Shown: positions 36,601 through 45,597, counted from the stretch's first letter. The stretch is 64,000 nucleotides of DNA from Marinobacter pelagius (GCF_900114925.1 NZ_FOUR01000003.1:248001-312000), one strand, 5' to 3'. Made by a program: numbers and translations. Notes: generated by a model not told the origin, from the sequence alone.

Positions 36601-37374
36601 TCAGGCAGAGGCGATAACCACAATGCCCATGACTATCGCCGTCACCCCCACCCCCTTCGCCAACCACTCGCCACCGGGCACCGTTTTCTCGAGCAGAACG
36701 ATGACCGCAAGGGCTGCAATTACCAACAGATCCATGACACCGCCAACAAACAGGAGGGCCATCAACGCGCCACAGCACCCCACACAGTAAGCCCCGTGGA
36801 TAATGCCCATCTTGAATGCCCCGCTCAGGCCCGGGCGCCAATGACGGGTAATGAAAAACAGCGGGCCCCGGCAATGCTTCAGGCATGCCTGCTTGAGAGA
36901 GGAAAACTGGTAAAGGCCTGCGCCAATCAGGATGATTCCGCTTAGAACGACACTCTGGCTGCGCATCATGGGGCTGAGCAATGCCCACTCTTCAAGCCGC
37001 CATTGCAGGGTCGTGGCAACCAGGCTGAACAGTGTCCAGAGAAAGAAATAACCGGCACAGAACAGTCCGGTACCCAAGGCTTCCCGAGCCAGTTTGTTGG
37101 TCCTGGCCACCTGGCGGTAAAGCAGGACCATGGGAGCCGCACTGGGAACCATCATGGCCACCATCATGACGCTCCACATCACGAACATCATGACAAAGTA
37201 GGCAGGTGTCCACTCTCTGAGCATCATGGAACCGCCCGCTGACATGGCAGACATGTCAGCCGCCATATCAAACAGGTACCACCAGCAAACACCCGCAATC
37301 GCCAGCAGTGCCGCCAGCGTAACCAGTGACGCCCGGGGCATGCCCCGGGCGTTTATCCCGACCATGTGTCTCAC
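36601..37374 (-). CDS. DUF2182 integral membrane protein
   Basis: The 257-residue protein has about six or seven membrane helices. The family block W-x-VMMVAMM-P (seen as MWSVMMVAMMVPSAAPMVLLYR) and a later KQACLKHCRGP / YCVGCCGALMAL pair of cysteine-containing segments place it in DUF2182, described as predicted metal-binding membrane proteins. It lies 6 bp after the DUF1326 gene on the same strand, the usual arrangement for these two families. The function is not established. Confidence 0.88.
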   Translation of the reverse strand: MRHMVGINARGMPRASLVTLAALLAIAGVCWWYLFDMAADMSAMSAGGSMMLREWTPAYFVMMFVMWSVMMVAMMVPSAAPMVLLYRQVARTNKLAREALGTGLFCAGYFFLWTLFSLVATTLQWRLEEWALLSPMMRSQSVVLSGIILIGAGLYQFSSLKQACLKHCRGPLFFITRHWRPGLSGAFKMGIIHGAYCVGCCGALMALLFVGGVMDLLVIAALAVIVLLEKTVPGGEWLAKGVGVTAIVMGIVVIASA

Positions 37375-37380
37375 CCGAAA

Positions 37381-38016
37381 CTATCGGTAGACGCCGCTGG
37401 GGCCAATATCCAGATGCGACAGGTGGCAGTGTGTGCCATCAAACCCCATGGGTACGTCAGCCCGGGCATTGGTGCGCCCACTGGCTACTTCCGCAACCGC
37501 GTACTCGAAACCTTCAGGCAGGTCTATGCGGGCCCGGTGCGGTTCACCGGAAATGGGATTGATCACCGGCTCGGCGTTGCCTTCAATCAGGTCCGCCACC
37601 CGTACCTGCGCCTTGCGATTCTCGACATCGCAGGAAATCTCGATCGGGCAGAAAACCGGGTCATACATCTTGGTCAGCGTGCTGGCAAACACGTTGAAGA
37701 AGGTGGCTCCGGGCTCAGACGTGTCCCCGGAGAGGATCGCCATCAGGGCATCCCGCTGTTCAGTCGTTGCCCTCTCGTCCACAAAGGCCTGGGCCTGGCC
37801 GTTGCCTTCATGAATGGCACCGGGCCACTTCAGTGTCATGGCGAAGGACAGGCCATCCAGGCGGGTCTCTCCAAAATATCCGTCCTGAATTTTGACTGCC
37901 GCAAAAGCATGGCAGTCCCCGTGGGTGGGACGGGCCATGAACTGACAAGGACATCCCGGATCACAGTTGCAGTTCACAAACTCCAGTCCCTTGATTCTCC
38001 AGTCTGTATTGTTCAT
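37381..38016 (-). CDS. DUF1326 protein, partner of the DUF2182 membrane protein
   Basis: The 211-residue soluble protein carries a cysteine cluster near its N-terminus (FVNCNCDPGCPCQF followed by GDCHAF), the mark of DUF1326, and ends with a beta-rich part. The clustered cysteines could bind a metal ion. It is first in a two-gene operon with the DUF2182 gene. GGAG-type bases (AAGGAGTAACGGAG) precede the ATG at 38016. The joint role is unknown; metal handling is an inference from the cysteines. Confidence 0.87.
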   Translation of the reverse strand: MNNTDWRIKGLEFVNCNCDPGCPCQFMARPTHGDCHAFAAVKIQDGYFGETRLDGLSFAMTLKWPGAIHEGNGQAQAFVDERATTEQRDALMAILSGDTSEPGATFFNVFASTLTKMYDPVFCPIEISCDVENRKAQVRVADLIEGNAEPVINPISGEPHRARIDLPEGFEYAVAEVASGRTNARADVPMGFDGTHCHLSHLDIGPSGVYR

Positions 38017-38157
38017 CTCCGTTACTCCTTTCTGTAACGCAGCCTCACCCGTCCAGACTAGTTCATCAGGACACTGGAAACACCCTTTCAGCTAGACTGT
38101 TCCAGACCCAAAAATAAAGGAATATGCAAATTGGATTTAAAGACCATCTTTGCGGGG

Positions 38158-40554
38158 TCAGGCAACAGCATCCATGGCCCCACCGCCGAATCGAAGCAGT
38201 TTCAGGGGGCGAACACGCATCCGTGTCTCCTGCTCGGTGCAGAGCCTCGCCATCATGGCCATGGACCGATAGTAGGTGTCGTTAGCCAACTCCTCGCACT
38301 GTCGCGCAACCCGGAGGATTTCAGGGGGATCAAGCTCCCTGGCCGTCAGATCCCTGCCGTTCCTGCTGCCCGGCAGGCCAGATGCTATGGCCTGTTCCCT
38401 CAGGGTGCCCTGTTCACCGGGCAGGGACAGAGCAACCCGGGCCGCCGCGTTATAGAACTGGATGATGGATTCCCGGCAGCGATTGGCGGCATGCTCAATC
38501 ACCGGCTCGGCTCGCTTCAGCCGGCCCCTGTCATTTTCTCCCAACACACCTTCCAGCGTGGCGGCGTAGCTGCTCATGTGGCGCATCGGCAGAACCAGCA
38601 TCGGAAAGGAGGACAGACTCTCCAGCACCGTTGAGGCAAGTTTTGCGTCGTCCGCCGGCATCTCGTCGATGGCCAGATGCATCCGCCGGGCAAACAGACG
38701 GTCGATATCCCGCAGCCGCTTGCCCAGATCCCGCCATTCGTTCGAGGCCTCCTCTACCGCGCGGTCTGCGTCCCGGAGCTCCCGGGTGGTCAGGCCGAAA
38801 TCCCTGGGCTGGATGGAAACCTTTTCAGCGAGCAGGACCCTGCCATGGGTCCGATCGCTATGAAGCCGGGCAGCCCGGACATAGGAGTCCTGAAGTGCGG
38901 ACAATTCCGGCAGCCGGCTTCGCAGGGTATCGATGACCTGCTGTAACGTCTGCTGCCCCTCCCGGCCACCCTCCAGGTTGAGGAAACGCCGGGTCAGGTG
39001 GCCATTGAAGTACAGATCCAGCGCTTCGCCGTCCTGGTCACTGACCTTCCTGACCTGCAGAATCTTCTCGTTATCAACGAGATACTGCTCCACGTCCGCA
39101 ATTCCAGAGTCCGCATAGGTTTGCCACGTGATGCTCTCACAAAGATGATCAAAGTCCGGCAGCAGTCGGGCCGCCGGCTCGTCGGTTCGCACCGCCCCGG
39201 GGAATTCCAGCTCCAGGGCGTGGCGGATTCGATCAACATCCGCGGGGTGAGCATCCCACAGGGAAGTCTGCTGCTCGCCCATGGCATCCTGAACCGCCTG
39301 GCGCTGCTCCACTGTCAGGTGATCGACACTTTCGGCGATCGCACGCGGCAAATCCCGTATCAGCTTTCCATTTTCCCGGGCCCGGGTGTTGGCCGCTTGC
39401 ACGCACTGCTCGGCAAACGCCAGCATGTGAAGCTTTTCGGCGGTTATTTCAAACGCCTTGCTGCCCATCAGCCAGCACTCATAACGGTCGGCTTCGTACT
39501 CCATTTTCCGTGATAACTGATGACTGACCCGGAGGTTGAAAAGGAGCATGCCCCTGAACAGAGTGCGGGTCAGTGTCATCAAAGCCTGGGCCGGACGCAG
39601 AACCGCTTGACCAACAAGCACGGGAGCGCTGCCATGCCAACGCTCCAGGCGGACATCCCACGAATCCCCGACCTTTGCCCGACTGACAAGCCAGCGATTG
39701 ACACTGTTGACCAGGTAATTGGCAGACATGGCTGTCGGGTGGGCAAAGTGGCCCAGCTCATGGCCGACCACCCCTATCATCTGCCGCGAATCCAGAGCGG
39801 CAAACAGGGGCAGGCCGACGGTCAGGGTCAGCTCCCCCCGGCGCAGGCTGCGCAGACCCTCACTCGGCCCCAGAGAGGCAGCAACTCGATTATCAACACG
39901 AATGTCCTGCACGGGTGGCAGGTCCATACGCTGGCACAGACCATCAACCAGGTTGAAGAATCGCCGGTGCTTCTGCCGATCCAGCTGCATCGTTGGAGGC
40001 GACGGATACCGGATAAACAGGGGGCGCGCCAGGAACAGCAGAAACACGCCGCACATAAGGGAGAAAGATCCGGTGAGAAGCGCCCCGGCAATCGAGCCGG
40101 TCTCGGCCAGCTGCGCGGGGATCAAAGTGAGGGACCAGATCAGACCACCCGTGACAGCCACTATCAGCCCGAGGTAGAAAAGCGGTGCCATCAGGCTCAG
40201 GGCCATCACAGCAATCAGTCCGACACGATAGGCAAGGCTCACCGGCATGCGGGGAATCGCATCAGGCAATGCGGGCTCGATTTCAGCCTGCTCGTCACCG
40301 GATTCCGGCGTCGACTTCAGCTCCGGTACAGACACATCCAGCCCCGATGCCCTGAGTGCAGCCTCCAGCTTCTTCGCCCGGTCCTCGGTCAATCCCCGCT
40401 TGATCACGACCCGCCTGGATAACATCAGGCCGATTTGCGAAGGCTTCAGGCGAAACCGGGTAGCCAGCGCCTCTGACACCTTCTCGGTTGAAAACCCCTC
40501 CAGGATGCGACCTGCAGACTCCACGCGGAAATCACTGGATGACGATCCTTGCAC
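38158..40554 (-). CDS. Large membrane-associated M48 metallopeptidase
   Basis: The 798-residue protein has an N-terminal ~75-residue helical domain (GRILEGFSTEKVSEALATRF), two membrane hairpins (~107-150 and ~155-180), an M48 domain with zinc motif H265-E266-LG-H269 and a ~400-residue helical C-terminal region with no recognised domain. HtpX-like proteases are ~290 residues, so this is greatly extended. The start is set at GTG 40554 because AGGAGA lies just upstream; an open frame to 40749 would include the divergent promoter region. It faces the GIDE-LemA fusion gene, and M48 peptidases frequently pair with LemA, so joint action in envelope protein quality control is likely. Confidence 0.85.
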   Translation of the reverse strand: MQGSSSSDFRVESAGRILEGFSTEKVSEALATRFRLKPSQIGLMLSRRVVIKRGLTEDRAKKLEAALRASGLDVSVPELKSTPESGDEQAEIEPALPDAIPRMPVSLAYRVGLIAVMALSLMAPLFYLGLIVAVTGGLIWSLTLIPAQLAETGSIAGALLTGSFSLMCGVFLLFLARPLFIRYPSPPTMQLDRQKHRRFFNLVDGLCQRMDLPPVQDIRVDNRVAASLGPSEGLRSLRRGELTLTVGLPLFAALDSRQMIGVVGHELGHFAHPTAMSANYLVNSVNRWLVSRAKVGDSWDVRLERWHGSAPVLVGQAVLRPAQALMTLTRTLFRGMLLFNLRVSHQLSRKMEYEADRYECWLMGSKAFEITAEKLHMLAFAEQCVQAANTRARENGKLIRDLPRAIAESVDHLTVEQRQAVQDAMGEQQTSLWDAHPADVDRIRHALELEFPGAVRTDEPAARLLPDFDHLCESITWQTYADSGIADVEQYLVDNEKILQVRKVSDQDGEALDLYFNGHLTRRFLNLEGGREGQQTLQQVIDTLRSRLPELSALQDSYVRAARLHSDRTHGRVLLAEKVSIQPRDFGLTTRELRDADRAVEEASNEWRDLGKRLRDIDRLFARRMHLAIDEMPADDAKLASTVLESLSSFPMLVLPMRHMSSYAATLEGVLGENDRGRLKRAEPVIEHAANRCRESIIQFYNAAARVALSLPGEQGTLREQAIASGLPGSRNGRDLTARELDPPEILRVARQCEELANDTYYRSMAMMARLCTEQETRMRVRPLKLLRFGGGAMDAVA

Positions 40555-40717
40555 GACACTTCTCCTCACATTCGTGGCCGGATAAACGGGCGAGCGGATA
40601 AACAATTCATCACCCTGACGTGAGTTTGCCGCAGATTGGTTCTGTGCGCCGTGAACCAGGGCACCTATCGCGGAAGGTCTAAAGCCGTTTTTTTGACCAG
40701 CATCACGAAAAACTTTT

Positions 40718-40746
40718 CCCACAGTTTCTGTGGATAACTTTGTTGG
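40718..40746. repeat. DnaA-box-like element, copy 1
   Basis: CCCACA, three bases, then TCTGTGGATAACT, one base and TGTT. It contains the DnaA 9-mer TGTGGATAA at 40729-40737 inside a CCACA/TGTGG inverted repeat. A second copy with the same layout is at 51967-51995. It lies in the divergent region between the M48 and GIDE-LemA genes. Confidence 0.65.
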
Positions 40747-40866
40747 CAACGTCAGGACAGGTGCCTGTAAGCCCTTCAGTGTGTGACCTGACGGAATGTG
40801 AAGGTAATTTGATCAGGGTATACTGCCGCCTCTCTCGCACCACCGAAGAAAAGGACTGTCAACGCC

Positions 40867-43059
40867 ATGCGGCGCTTCAATATCGCCAGTGTTCCCGGCC
40901 GGATTGTCATGGCCCTGCTCGCAATCGCCGCCCTTGCCGGCACTTACCACCTGATGCAGACCGGCCTCGGGAAACTCGCCGAGGCCCGCCAGATGCAGCG
41001 GTTGCCGGAAACGCCCATCGGTGCCCTGGCCCAAGGGCCTTATATCATTGCCGGTGAGGTGGGAGTGGCAACGGGCACAGTTACTACGCCCTATTCCAAC
41101 ACCGAGGCTGTGTATTACCGCTACAAACTGGAAGAAGAATACCGGGATTCCGATGGGGATCGACGCGTTCGCACCCTGGACTCCGGTGCCCGCGGGGGCA
41201 GCTTTCGTGTCCAGGACGAAAGCGGGGACGTATTGGTGGATCCCGGCCACAACCTGTCATCGGTCGAGTGGACTATTGGCCGTTCCTATCGCACCCGATC
41301 CGGGGACAGAATCTACTCGGAGTGGGCCCTGGAGCCCGGTGAAACCGCCCGGATAATCGGTCATTACGATTCCGAAGCCCAGGCCATCATGTTCTCCGAC
41401 CTTGAGGCATTCAGCCTGCCAGCGCTGATTTCCGATCGCCCTCTGGAGGCAGACAGCGGTGATCGCCTGTTCGGCGCAGCCATCCGGATATCCGTCGCCA
41501 CCGGCCTGCTCGCCCTTGGACTGGCGCTGGGGCTGACGGCCCTGAAGGTGCACCGGTTCTGGGTGTATGTGCTGGCGATGACCCTGGCTGTGACCGGAAC
41601 GCTCTCGGCCCTCGGCGTCGCCAAGCTCAAGCAGGAATGGTCCGCCATCGCCACACTTTATGAGGCAAGGTACGAGCAGCTCAACGGTCACAAGAACAAC
41701 CCCCTGCTGCTCGCTGACGTGGCGGCCCTGCAACAGCTTATCCGCCAGAGCACCAGCGGCTGGCTCGACCGGTGGATGTTCCGCAGCCTTGTGGAAAAGC
41801 GCCTGCCGCTCCCGGACCTGGATGACCAGACCACTGCCCGCGTCCAAGAGATTGTGGAAAACCAGCCACAAGGCCGGTACCAGCATTCCATCAAGAGCTG
41901 GATCTTTGCCGCCGGAAGTGCGGTGCTCTCGGTGCTGCTGATCTTCCTTGCCATCCGCACGGTCAAGCTCAAGCGCCTGATCGAAGCGGTCCCCACCAGC
42001 AGTACCCGGGGTTTGAGCTTCGGGCTGTCCGAACTCAAGGGCATGGTCGACGTGGATGACGCGCATCCGCCCATTCGCGACCCGCTGAAGAACGAAAAGT
42101 GCGTGGCCTATGCCTACAAGGTGGAAGAACGCGAGGGTGGCGGAAAAGATGACAAGTGGCGGACAGTCGAGGAACGCTCCGACCGGGTGCCTTTCTGGCT
42201 GGAAGACCCTCACGGCAAGGTGCTGGTCCATCCGGAAGGGGCAACCATCGAATACCCTAAATTCCATCAGGAAACCCGGGGTGACCGGCGCTACACTGTC
42301 AGACTGCTGGATACCTTCGTGAACGTCTATTGCCTCGGCTTCGCCGGGCTGGACAAGGAACAGTCAGACCGGCTGAGCATCCGGCAGGACGACAGCTCTC
42401 CGTTCCTGATCAGCGCGAAGGAAGAACAGGATATCGTGCTGGATCGGGGCGCCCGGGGCTTTGTCGGTATCGCCCTGAGTCTTGGCCTGTCCCTGTTTTC
42501 CGCCACCACGGTGTTCGCGGCCGACGGCACTTTCAGCCCGGACAACCTGATGATGGCGGCACTCGCGGTGCCCCTGTTGCTGTGCATATACATCGGCATC
42601 CTGCACTACAACGACATCGTCTTCCTGAAGAACCGGGTAAACCGGGCGCGGGCCAATATCGACACCATCCTGCAACAGCGGCATGATCTCTGGCCAAATC
42701 TGGAAAAGGTGGTGAAGGCCTCCATGGCCCATGAGAAGCAGCTGCTCAAAGCCATCGCACAGCTAAGGGCAGCCAATCCGGCAACCATGGAAACGGGGAA
42801 AAATGTCGAGAAACTGATCGGCTTCGAGCAGAAAGTAACCCGGGCCATGCAGGCCCGGATCGAGAACTACCCGGAACTCAAGAACAACGAGGTGATCGGG
42901 AAATTCATGGCCATCATGGCCGAGACCGAGAACTATCTGTCGCTGCTGCGAAACAGCTACACCGAAAGCGCGATGATCTACAACACACGGATCCAGTCGT
43001 TCCCGGACCTGATCCTGGCGAAGCTGTTCCGGTTCCGGGCTGCACCGCGACTGACCTAA
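40867..43059 (+). CDS. Tandem GIDE-like domains fused to a LemA domain
   Basis: The 730-residue protein appears to combine partners that are usually separate. After one membrane helix (~12-32) comes a GIDE-like beta domain (~55-190: TTPYSNTEAVYYRYKLEEEY, FRVQDESGDVLVDPG). Two to three helices and a soluble linker precede a second, diverged GIDE-like domain (~395-505: CVAYAYKVEER, FWLEDPHGKVLVHPEG). Another hairpin (~525-570) leads to a LemA domain (~575-728) with YNDIVFLKNRVNRARANID and RHDLWPNLEKVVKASMAHE. The extra-membrane domains should lie on the outer side of the inner membrane, but topology is inferred. It is divergent from the large M48 peptidase, its probable partner. GIDE domains resemble the non-RING part of a mitochondrial E3 ligase; no RING is present. 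Confidence 0.85.
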   Translation: MRRFNIASVPGRIVMALLAIAALAGTYHLMQTGLGKLAEARQMQRLPETPIGALAQGPYIIAGEVGVATGTVTTPYSNTEAVYYRYKLEEEYRDSDGDRRVRTLDSGARGGSFRVQDESGDVLVDPGHNLSSVEWTIGRSYRTRSGDRIYSEWALEPGETARIIGHYDSEAQAIMFSDLEAFSLPALISDRPLEADSGDRLFGAAIRISVATGLLALGLALGLTALKVHRFWVYVLAMTLAVTGTLSALGVAKLKQEWSAIATLYEARYEQLNGHKNNPLLLADVAALQQLIRQSTSGWLDRWMFRSLVEKRLPLPDLDDQTTARVQEIVENQPQGRYQHSIKSWIFAAGSAVLSVLLIFLAIRTVKLKRLIEAVPTSSTRGLSFGLSELKGMVDVDDAHPPIRDPLKNEKCVAYAYKVEEREGGGKDDKWRTVEERSDRVPFWLEDPHGKVLVHPEGATIEYPKFHQETRGDRRYTVRLLDTFVNVYCLGFAGLDKEQSDRLSIRQDDSSPFLISAKEEQDIVLDRGARGFVGIALSLGLSLFSATTVFAADGTFSPDNLMMAALAVPLLLCIYIGILHYNDIVFLKNRVNRARANIDTILQQRHDLWPNLEKVVKASMAHEKQLLKAIAQLRAANPATMETGKNVEKLIGFEQKVTRAMQARIENYPELKNNEVIGKFMAIMAETENYLSLLRNSYTESAMIYNTRIQSFPDLILAKLFRFRAAPRLT

Positions 43060-43086
43060 TGGCGTAGACGCTTGCTTAAGGAAGCA

Positions 43087-43998
43087 TCAACTGCAGTGTT
43101 TCTTAAATTGTGAGGGAGTATGTCCAAACCGCTGTTTGAAGGCCGTAGAAAAGTAACTTGAACTGCAGAAACCGAATCGATAGGCCGCCTCCGTCAAATT
43201 CAGCTTTCCCCGATGGGCTCGGATGTATTCCGCACACATTTCCAGACGCTGTGCTTTCACGAATTCCGAAAGAGTAGTTGAACGGGCCGAAAAAACCCGG
43301 TAAAGACTGCGAACGGACACTCCAATAGAATTCGCGACCATGTCTGCATTCAGTCCCGGCTGTCCGATGTTTGCTTTGATAAATTCAGAGGCATCCCGGA
43401 ACACCCGGTCCCTTGGGTCAGAACCACTGATGCTCTTAAGCACTGATGGTTTAATCAGGGTCGCAAGAGAATCGAGTATCGCTGCGCCTTCATCAAATTC
43501 CAGATTCTGATGAAGAGACGCTTCCTTGACCAGCCGACTTGCAAAGCTGGCGATGTGGGAATCGGCGGGGATTTTCACACCAAGCTCGATTTTACTCAGG
43601 CTCAGTACCCGCTCGATTATATCGCGCGGAAGAATGAGCGAAATCTGCTGAGCTTCCCGAGGATAGGAAAAACGGAAGGGTAGAGCTGAATCCATCAGCA
43701 CGATGTCCCCCGTCTCCATGGAGGATCGGTTACCCGCCTGTTCGACGAAAGACTCCCCTCCCGTTTGAAAGACACAGAAAAAATCGGGAACTCCACTTTT
43801 CCGTATCTCTTTTGGCGTCCGATAGAGATCTGCCCCCTGAATCTCCACTTTCGACATATTCAGGCCGGAGCCACCAACCTTTTCAATGATACCAGAGAAT
43901 TCACCGCCCATAGGATCTGCAGCGAAAGGGCCGCATATGGCGTTGATATTATTGATCCAGCTTTCAAATTGAGCGCCGGAATTGGAACACGGAAGCAT
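43087..43998 (-). CDS. FeaR-like AraC-family activator
   Basis: The 303-residue regulator resembles E. coli FeaR along its length: FESWINNINAICGPF at the start, GADLYRTPKEI, GDIVLMDSALPFRF and QISLILPRDIIERVL in the cupin-type N-terminal domain, then an AraC helix-turn-helix pair (NSIGVSVRSLYRVFSARS and FGFCSSSYFSTAFKQRFGHT). FeaR senses aromatic-amine-derived aldehydes and turns on tynA and feaB. The gene is divergent from the amine dehydrogenase operon, 243 bp away, which fits the same role. Its base composition is visibly poorer in GC than that of the flanking genes. Confidence 0.86.
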   Translation of the reverse strand: MLPCSNSGAQFESWINNINAICGPFAADPMGGEFSGIIEKVGGSGLNMSKVEIQGADLYRTPKEIRKSGVPDFFCVFQTGGESFVEQAGNRSSMETGDIVLMDSALPFRFSYPREAQQISLILPRDIIERVLSLSKIELGVKIPADSHIASFASRLVKEASLHQNLEFDEGAAILDSLATLIKPSVLKSISGSDPRDRVFRDASEFIKANIGQPGLNADMVANSIGVSVRSLYRVFSARSTTLSEFVKAQRLEMCAEYIRAHRGKLNLTEAAYRFGFCSSSYFSTAFKQRFGHTPSQFKKHCS

Positions 43999-44031
43999 TG
44001 TTGTGACCTCTTATATTTGTATCACAATGTG

Positions 44032-44044
44032 GCTCAAAATGAGC
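44032..44044. promoter_or_regulatory. 13-bp palindrome near the feaR-like start
   Basis: GCTCA-AAA-TGAGC is a perfect inverted repeat 34 bp upstream of the regulator's ATG in the divergent region. It could be an operator for feaR-like gene expression; no family match is known to me. Confidence 0.4.
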
Positions 44045-44082
44045 AAACACTGAACAAATGTCAAGGAAACGCAGTTCATCGC

Positions 44083-44119
44083 TGGCGCAATCAGTGAACG
44101 TTCTGGCACGGGAGAGAAA
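44083..44119 (+). promoter_or_regulatory. Candidate FeaR-type direct-repeat operator
   Basis: Two half-sites, TGGCG-N8-GAA at 44083 and TGGCA-N8-AAA at 44104, are offset by exactly 21 bp, two turns of the helix. The second matches the FeaR half-site TGNCA-N8-AAA as I recall it from E. coli work, and AraC-type activators bind such direct repeats. It lies ~125 bp before the porin ATG, in the divergent promoter region. Confidence 0.5.
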
Positions 44120-44190
44120 GTACTCAGTGCCGAAGTTTACGAACATAGCCTTTGGAGCTTTTACCAATTCGGCAAGATCTTCATGGCAAA

Positions 44191-44211
44191 CCGGTATGAA
44201 GGTAATACCGG
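44191..44211 (+). promoter_or_regulatory. 7-7-7 inverted repeat in the amine-operon leader
   Basis: CCGGTAT and ATACCGG are separated by seven bases and lie 30 bp before the first gene of the amine dehydrogenase operon. It can be an operator or a leader hairpin. Confidence 0.45.
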
Positions 44212-44241
44212 CTTTCAGACCAACAAGAACAAGGTGTCAGA

Positions 44242-45582
44242 ATGTTTAAGAACCAGCGACTGAACAACCCCGCTTTGTGGGTTTTAACGTCCCAGTTGAT
44301 CATCCCGTCCGCACTGGCGGCTTCCCTGTCCAGTGGCCCGGACTACGAGGTGAACGGCGACCTCGAAATAGCGGCAGGCATCTTCAGCAGCGACAAGAAC
44401 TACCTATATGACACAGACCGGGGCGGCGCCTTCTGGCAGGAAGGTTATATCAAGTTCGGGGTATCGGGTCATTATACTCTGAACCAAAAGGCAACCACCT
44501 ATGGCGCTGTGAATGTCCTCTCCTCGGGCACCTGGGGCGACGGCGATGCCGGCGGTTTCACTTCAGGTAACGAACGTCGGACCGACCTTGAAGACGCCTA
44601 CATCGGCTTCCGTTCCGGCAACCTTCTTCCTGCTCTCGGCACCAACGGACTGGACGTGTCCTTCGGGCGACAGAATTTCGTTATTGGTGACGGCTTTCTG
44701 ATTAATGGCGATGCTCTTAACCTTGGCGACAACCTCAACGGCGGCGGCCTGGACTTTGACCGCGGTGGCGCGTACTGGCTGGCCGCGCGAAAGGCCTTCG
44801 ACAGAACCGCCATTGCCCGCATCGGTGGCGACTCGGGAATTCGTTCGGATCTGTTCTGGCTTCACTCGGATAACAACGCCCAGGCAGACACAGAACTGGC
44901 CGGGATCAATCTTGAGTATGTTGCCCCCTATGGCACCTTCGGCCTTATGCATATCAAGGGGCTGGATGTGGACGATAACTATGCCCAGGCGCTAGGTCTC
45001 AGCAACAGGGATGGCCAGAAAACCACAAGCCTTCGCTACCAGGGTAACGCCGGCACAGAAGAGCTTTTTCTTTCTGGCGAAATTGTGACCCAGGATCAGG
45101 GCGATGCCAGCCGGCCGGATGCCGAGGCATGGTACCTGGAAGCCGGATGGAGCTTTTCGGAAGTGACATGGGCTCCGGAAGTCAGCGCCCGCTTCTCTCA
45201 GTTTGACGAGGGCTTCGACCCGCTTTTCTTTGGATTTAACCGCGGTTACGGCACCTGGTTCCAGGGCGAAGTCGCAGCCAACTATGCCGGCCCCTTCAAC
45301 ACTGACACCGATGTACTCCACTTGGGCGTGAAAGCTTATCCGACATCTAAACTGGCCGTAGGTGCGTTGTTCTTTGATTTCAGCGATACCAATCAGGGCA
45401 CCGGCACGCTGGACAGTCAGGAAATTGACCTTTATGCAGAGTGGGCAGTGCGCGAAAACCTGTTCATCAGCCCGGTGATTGGTTTCTACAAACCTGAAAA
45501 CAGTGCAGCTAATGGCGGAAGCCAGTATCAGGACGATGACCTGAACACCTATGCCCAGATTATTGCCGTCATCGGTTTCTGA
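44242..45582 (+). CDS. Outer-membrane beta-barrel porin-like protein of the amine operon
   Basis: The 446-residue protein has a signal peptide ending SALAAS and then regularly alternating beta-strands. It closes with the C-terminal strand AQIIAVIGF, whose terminal Phe is the export signal of outer-membrane barrels. It resembles alginate-export/OprD-like channels in pattern (DLEDAYIGFRSG, LDVSFGRQNFVIGDGFLI). In context it should let the amine, or the acid product, cross the outer membrane. It is the first gene of the operon; the aldehyde dehydrogenase ATG follows 15 bp after its stop. Confidence 0.8.
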   Translation: MFKNQRLNNPALWVLTSQLIIPSALAASLSSGPDYEVNGDLEIAAGIFSSDKNYLYDTDRGGAFWQEGYIKFGVSGHYTLNQKATTYGAVNVLSSGTWGDGDAGGFTSGNERRTDLEDAYIGFRSGNLLPALGTNGLDVSFGRQNFVIGDGFLINGDALNLGDNLNGGGLDFDRGGAYWLAARKAFDRTAIARIGGDSGIRSDLFWLHSDNNAQADTELAGINLEYVAPYGTFGLMHIKGLDVDDNYAQALGLSNRDGQKTTSLRYQGNAGTEELFLSGEIVTQDQGDASRPDAEAWYLEAGWSFSEVTWAPEVSARFSQFDEGFDPLFFGFNRGYGTWFQGEVAANYAGPFNTDTDVLHLGVKAYPTSKLAVGALFFDFSDTNQGTGTLDSQEIDLYAEWAVRENLFISPVIGFYKPENSAANGGSQYQDDDLNTYAQIIAVIGF

Positions 45583-45597
45583 TTGGAGAGCAGACGC

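Noticed and set aside
40718..40866. Possible chromosomal replication origin
   Set aside because: Only one clear DnaA box is present here and the neighbouring genes are not dnaA, dnaN, gidA or rpmH.
44004..44028. TGTGA and TCACA half-sites, considered as a CRP site
   Set aside because: The spacing between the halves is ~15 bp, not the 6 bp of a CRP operator.
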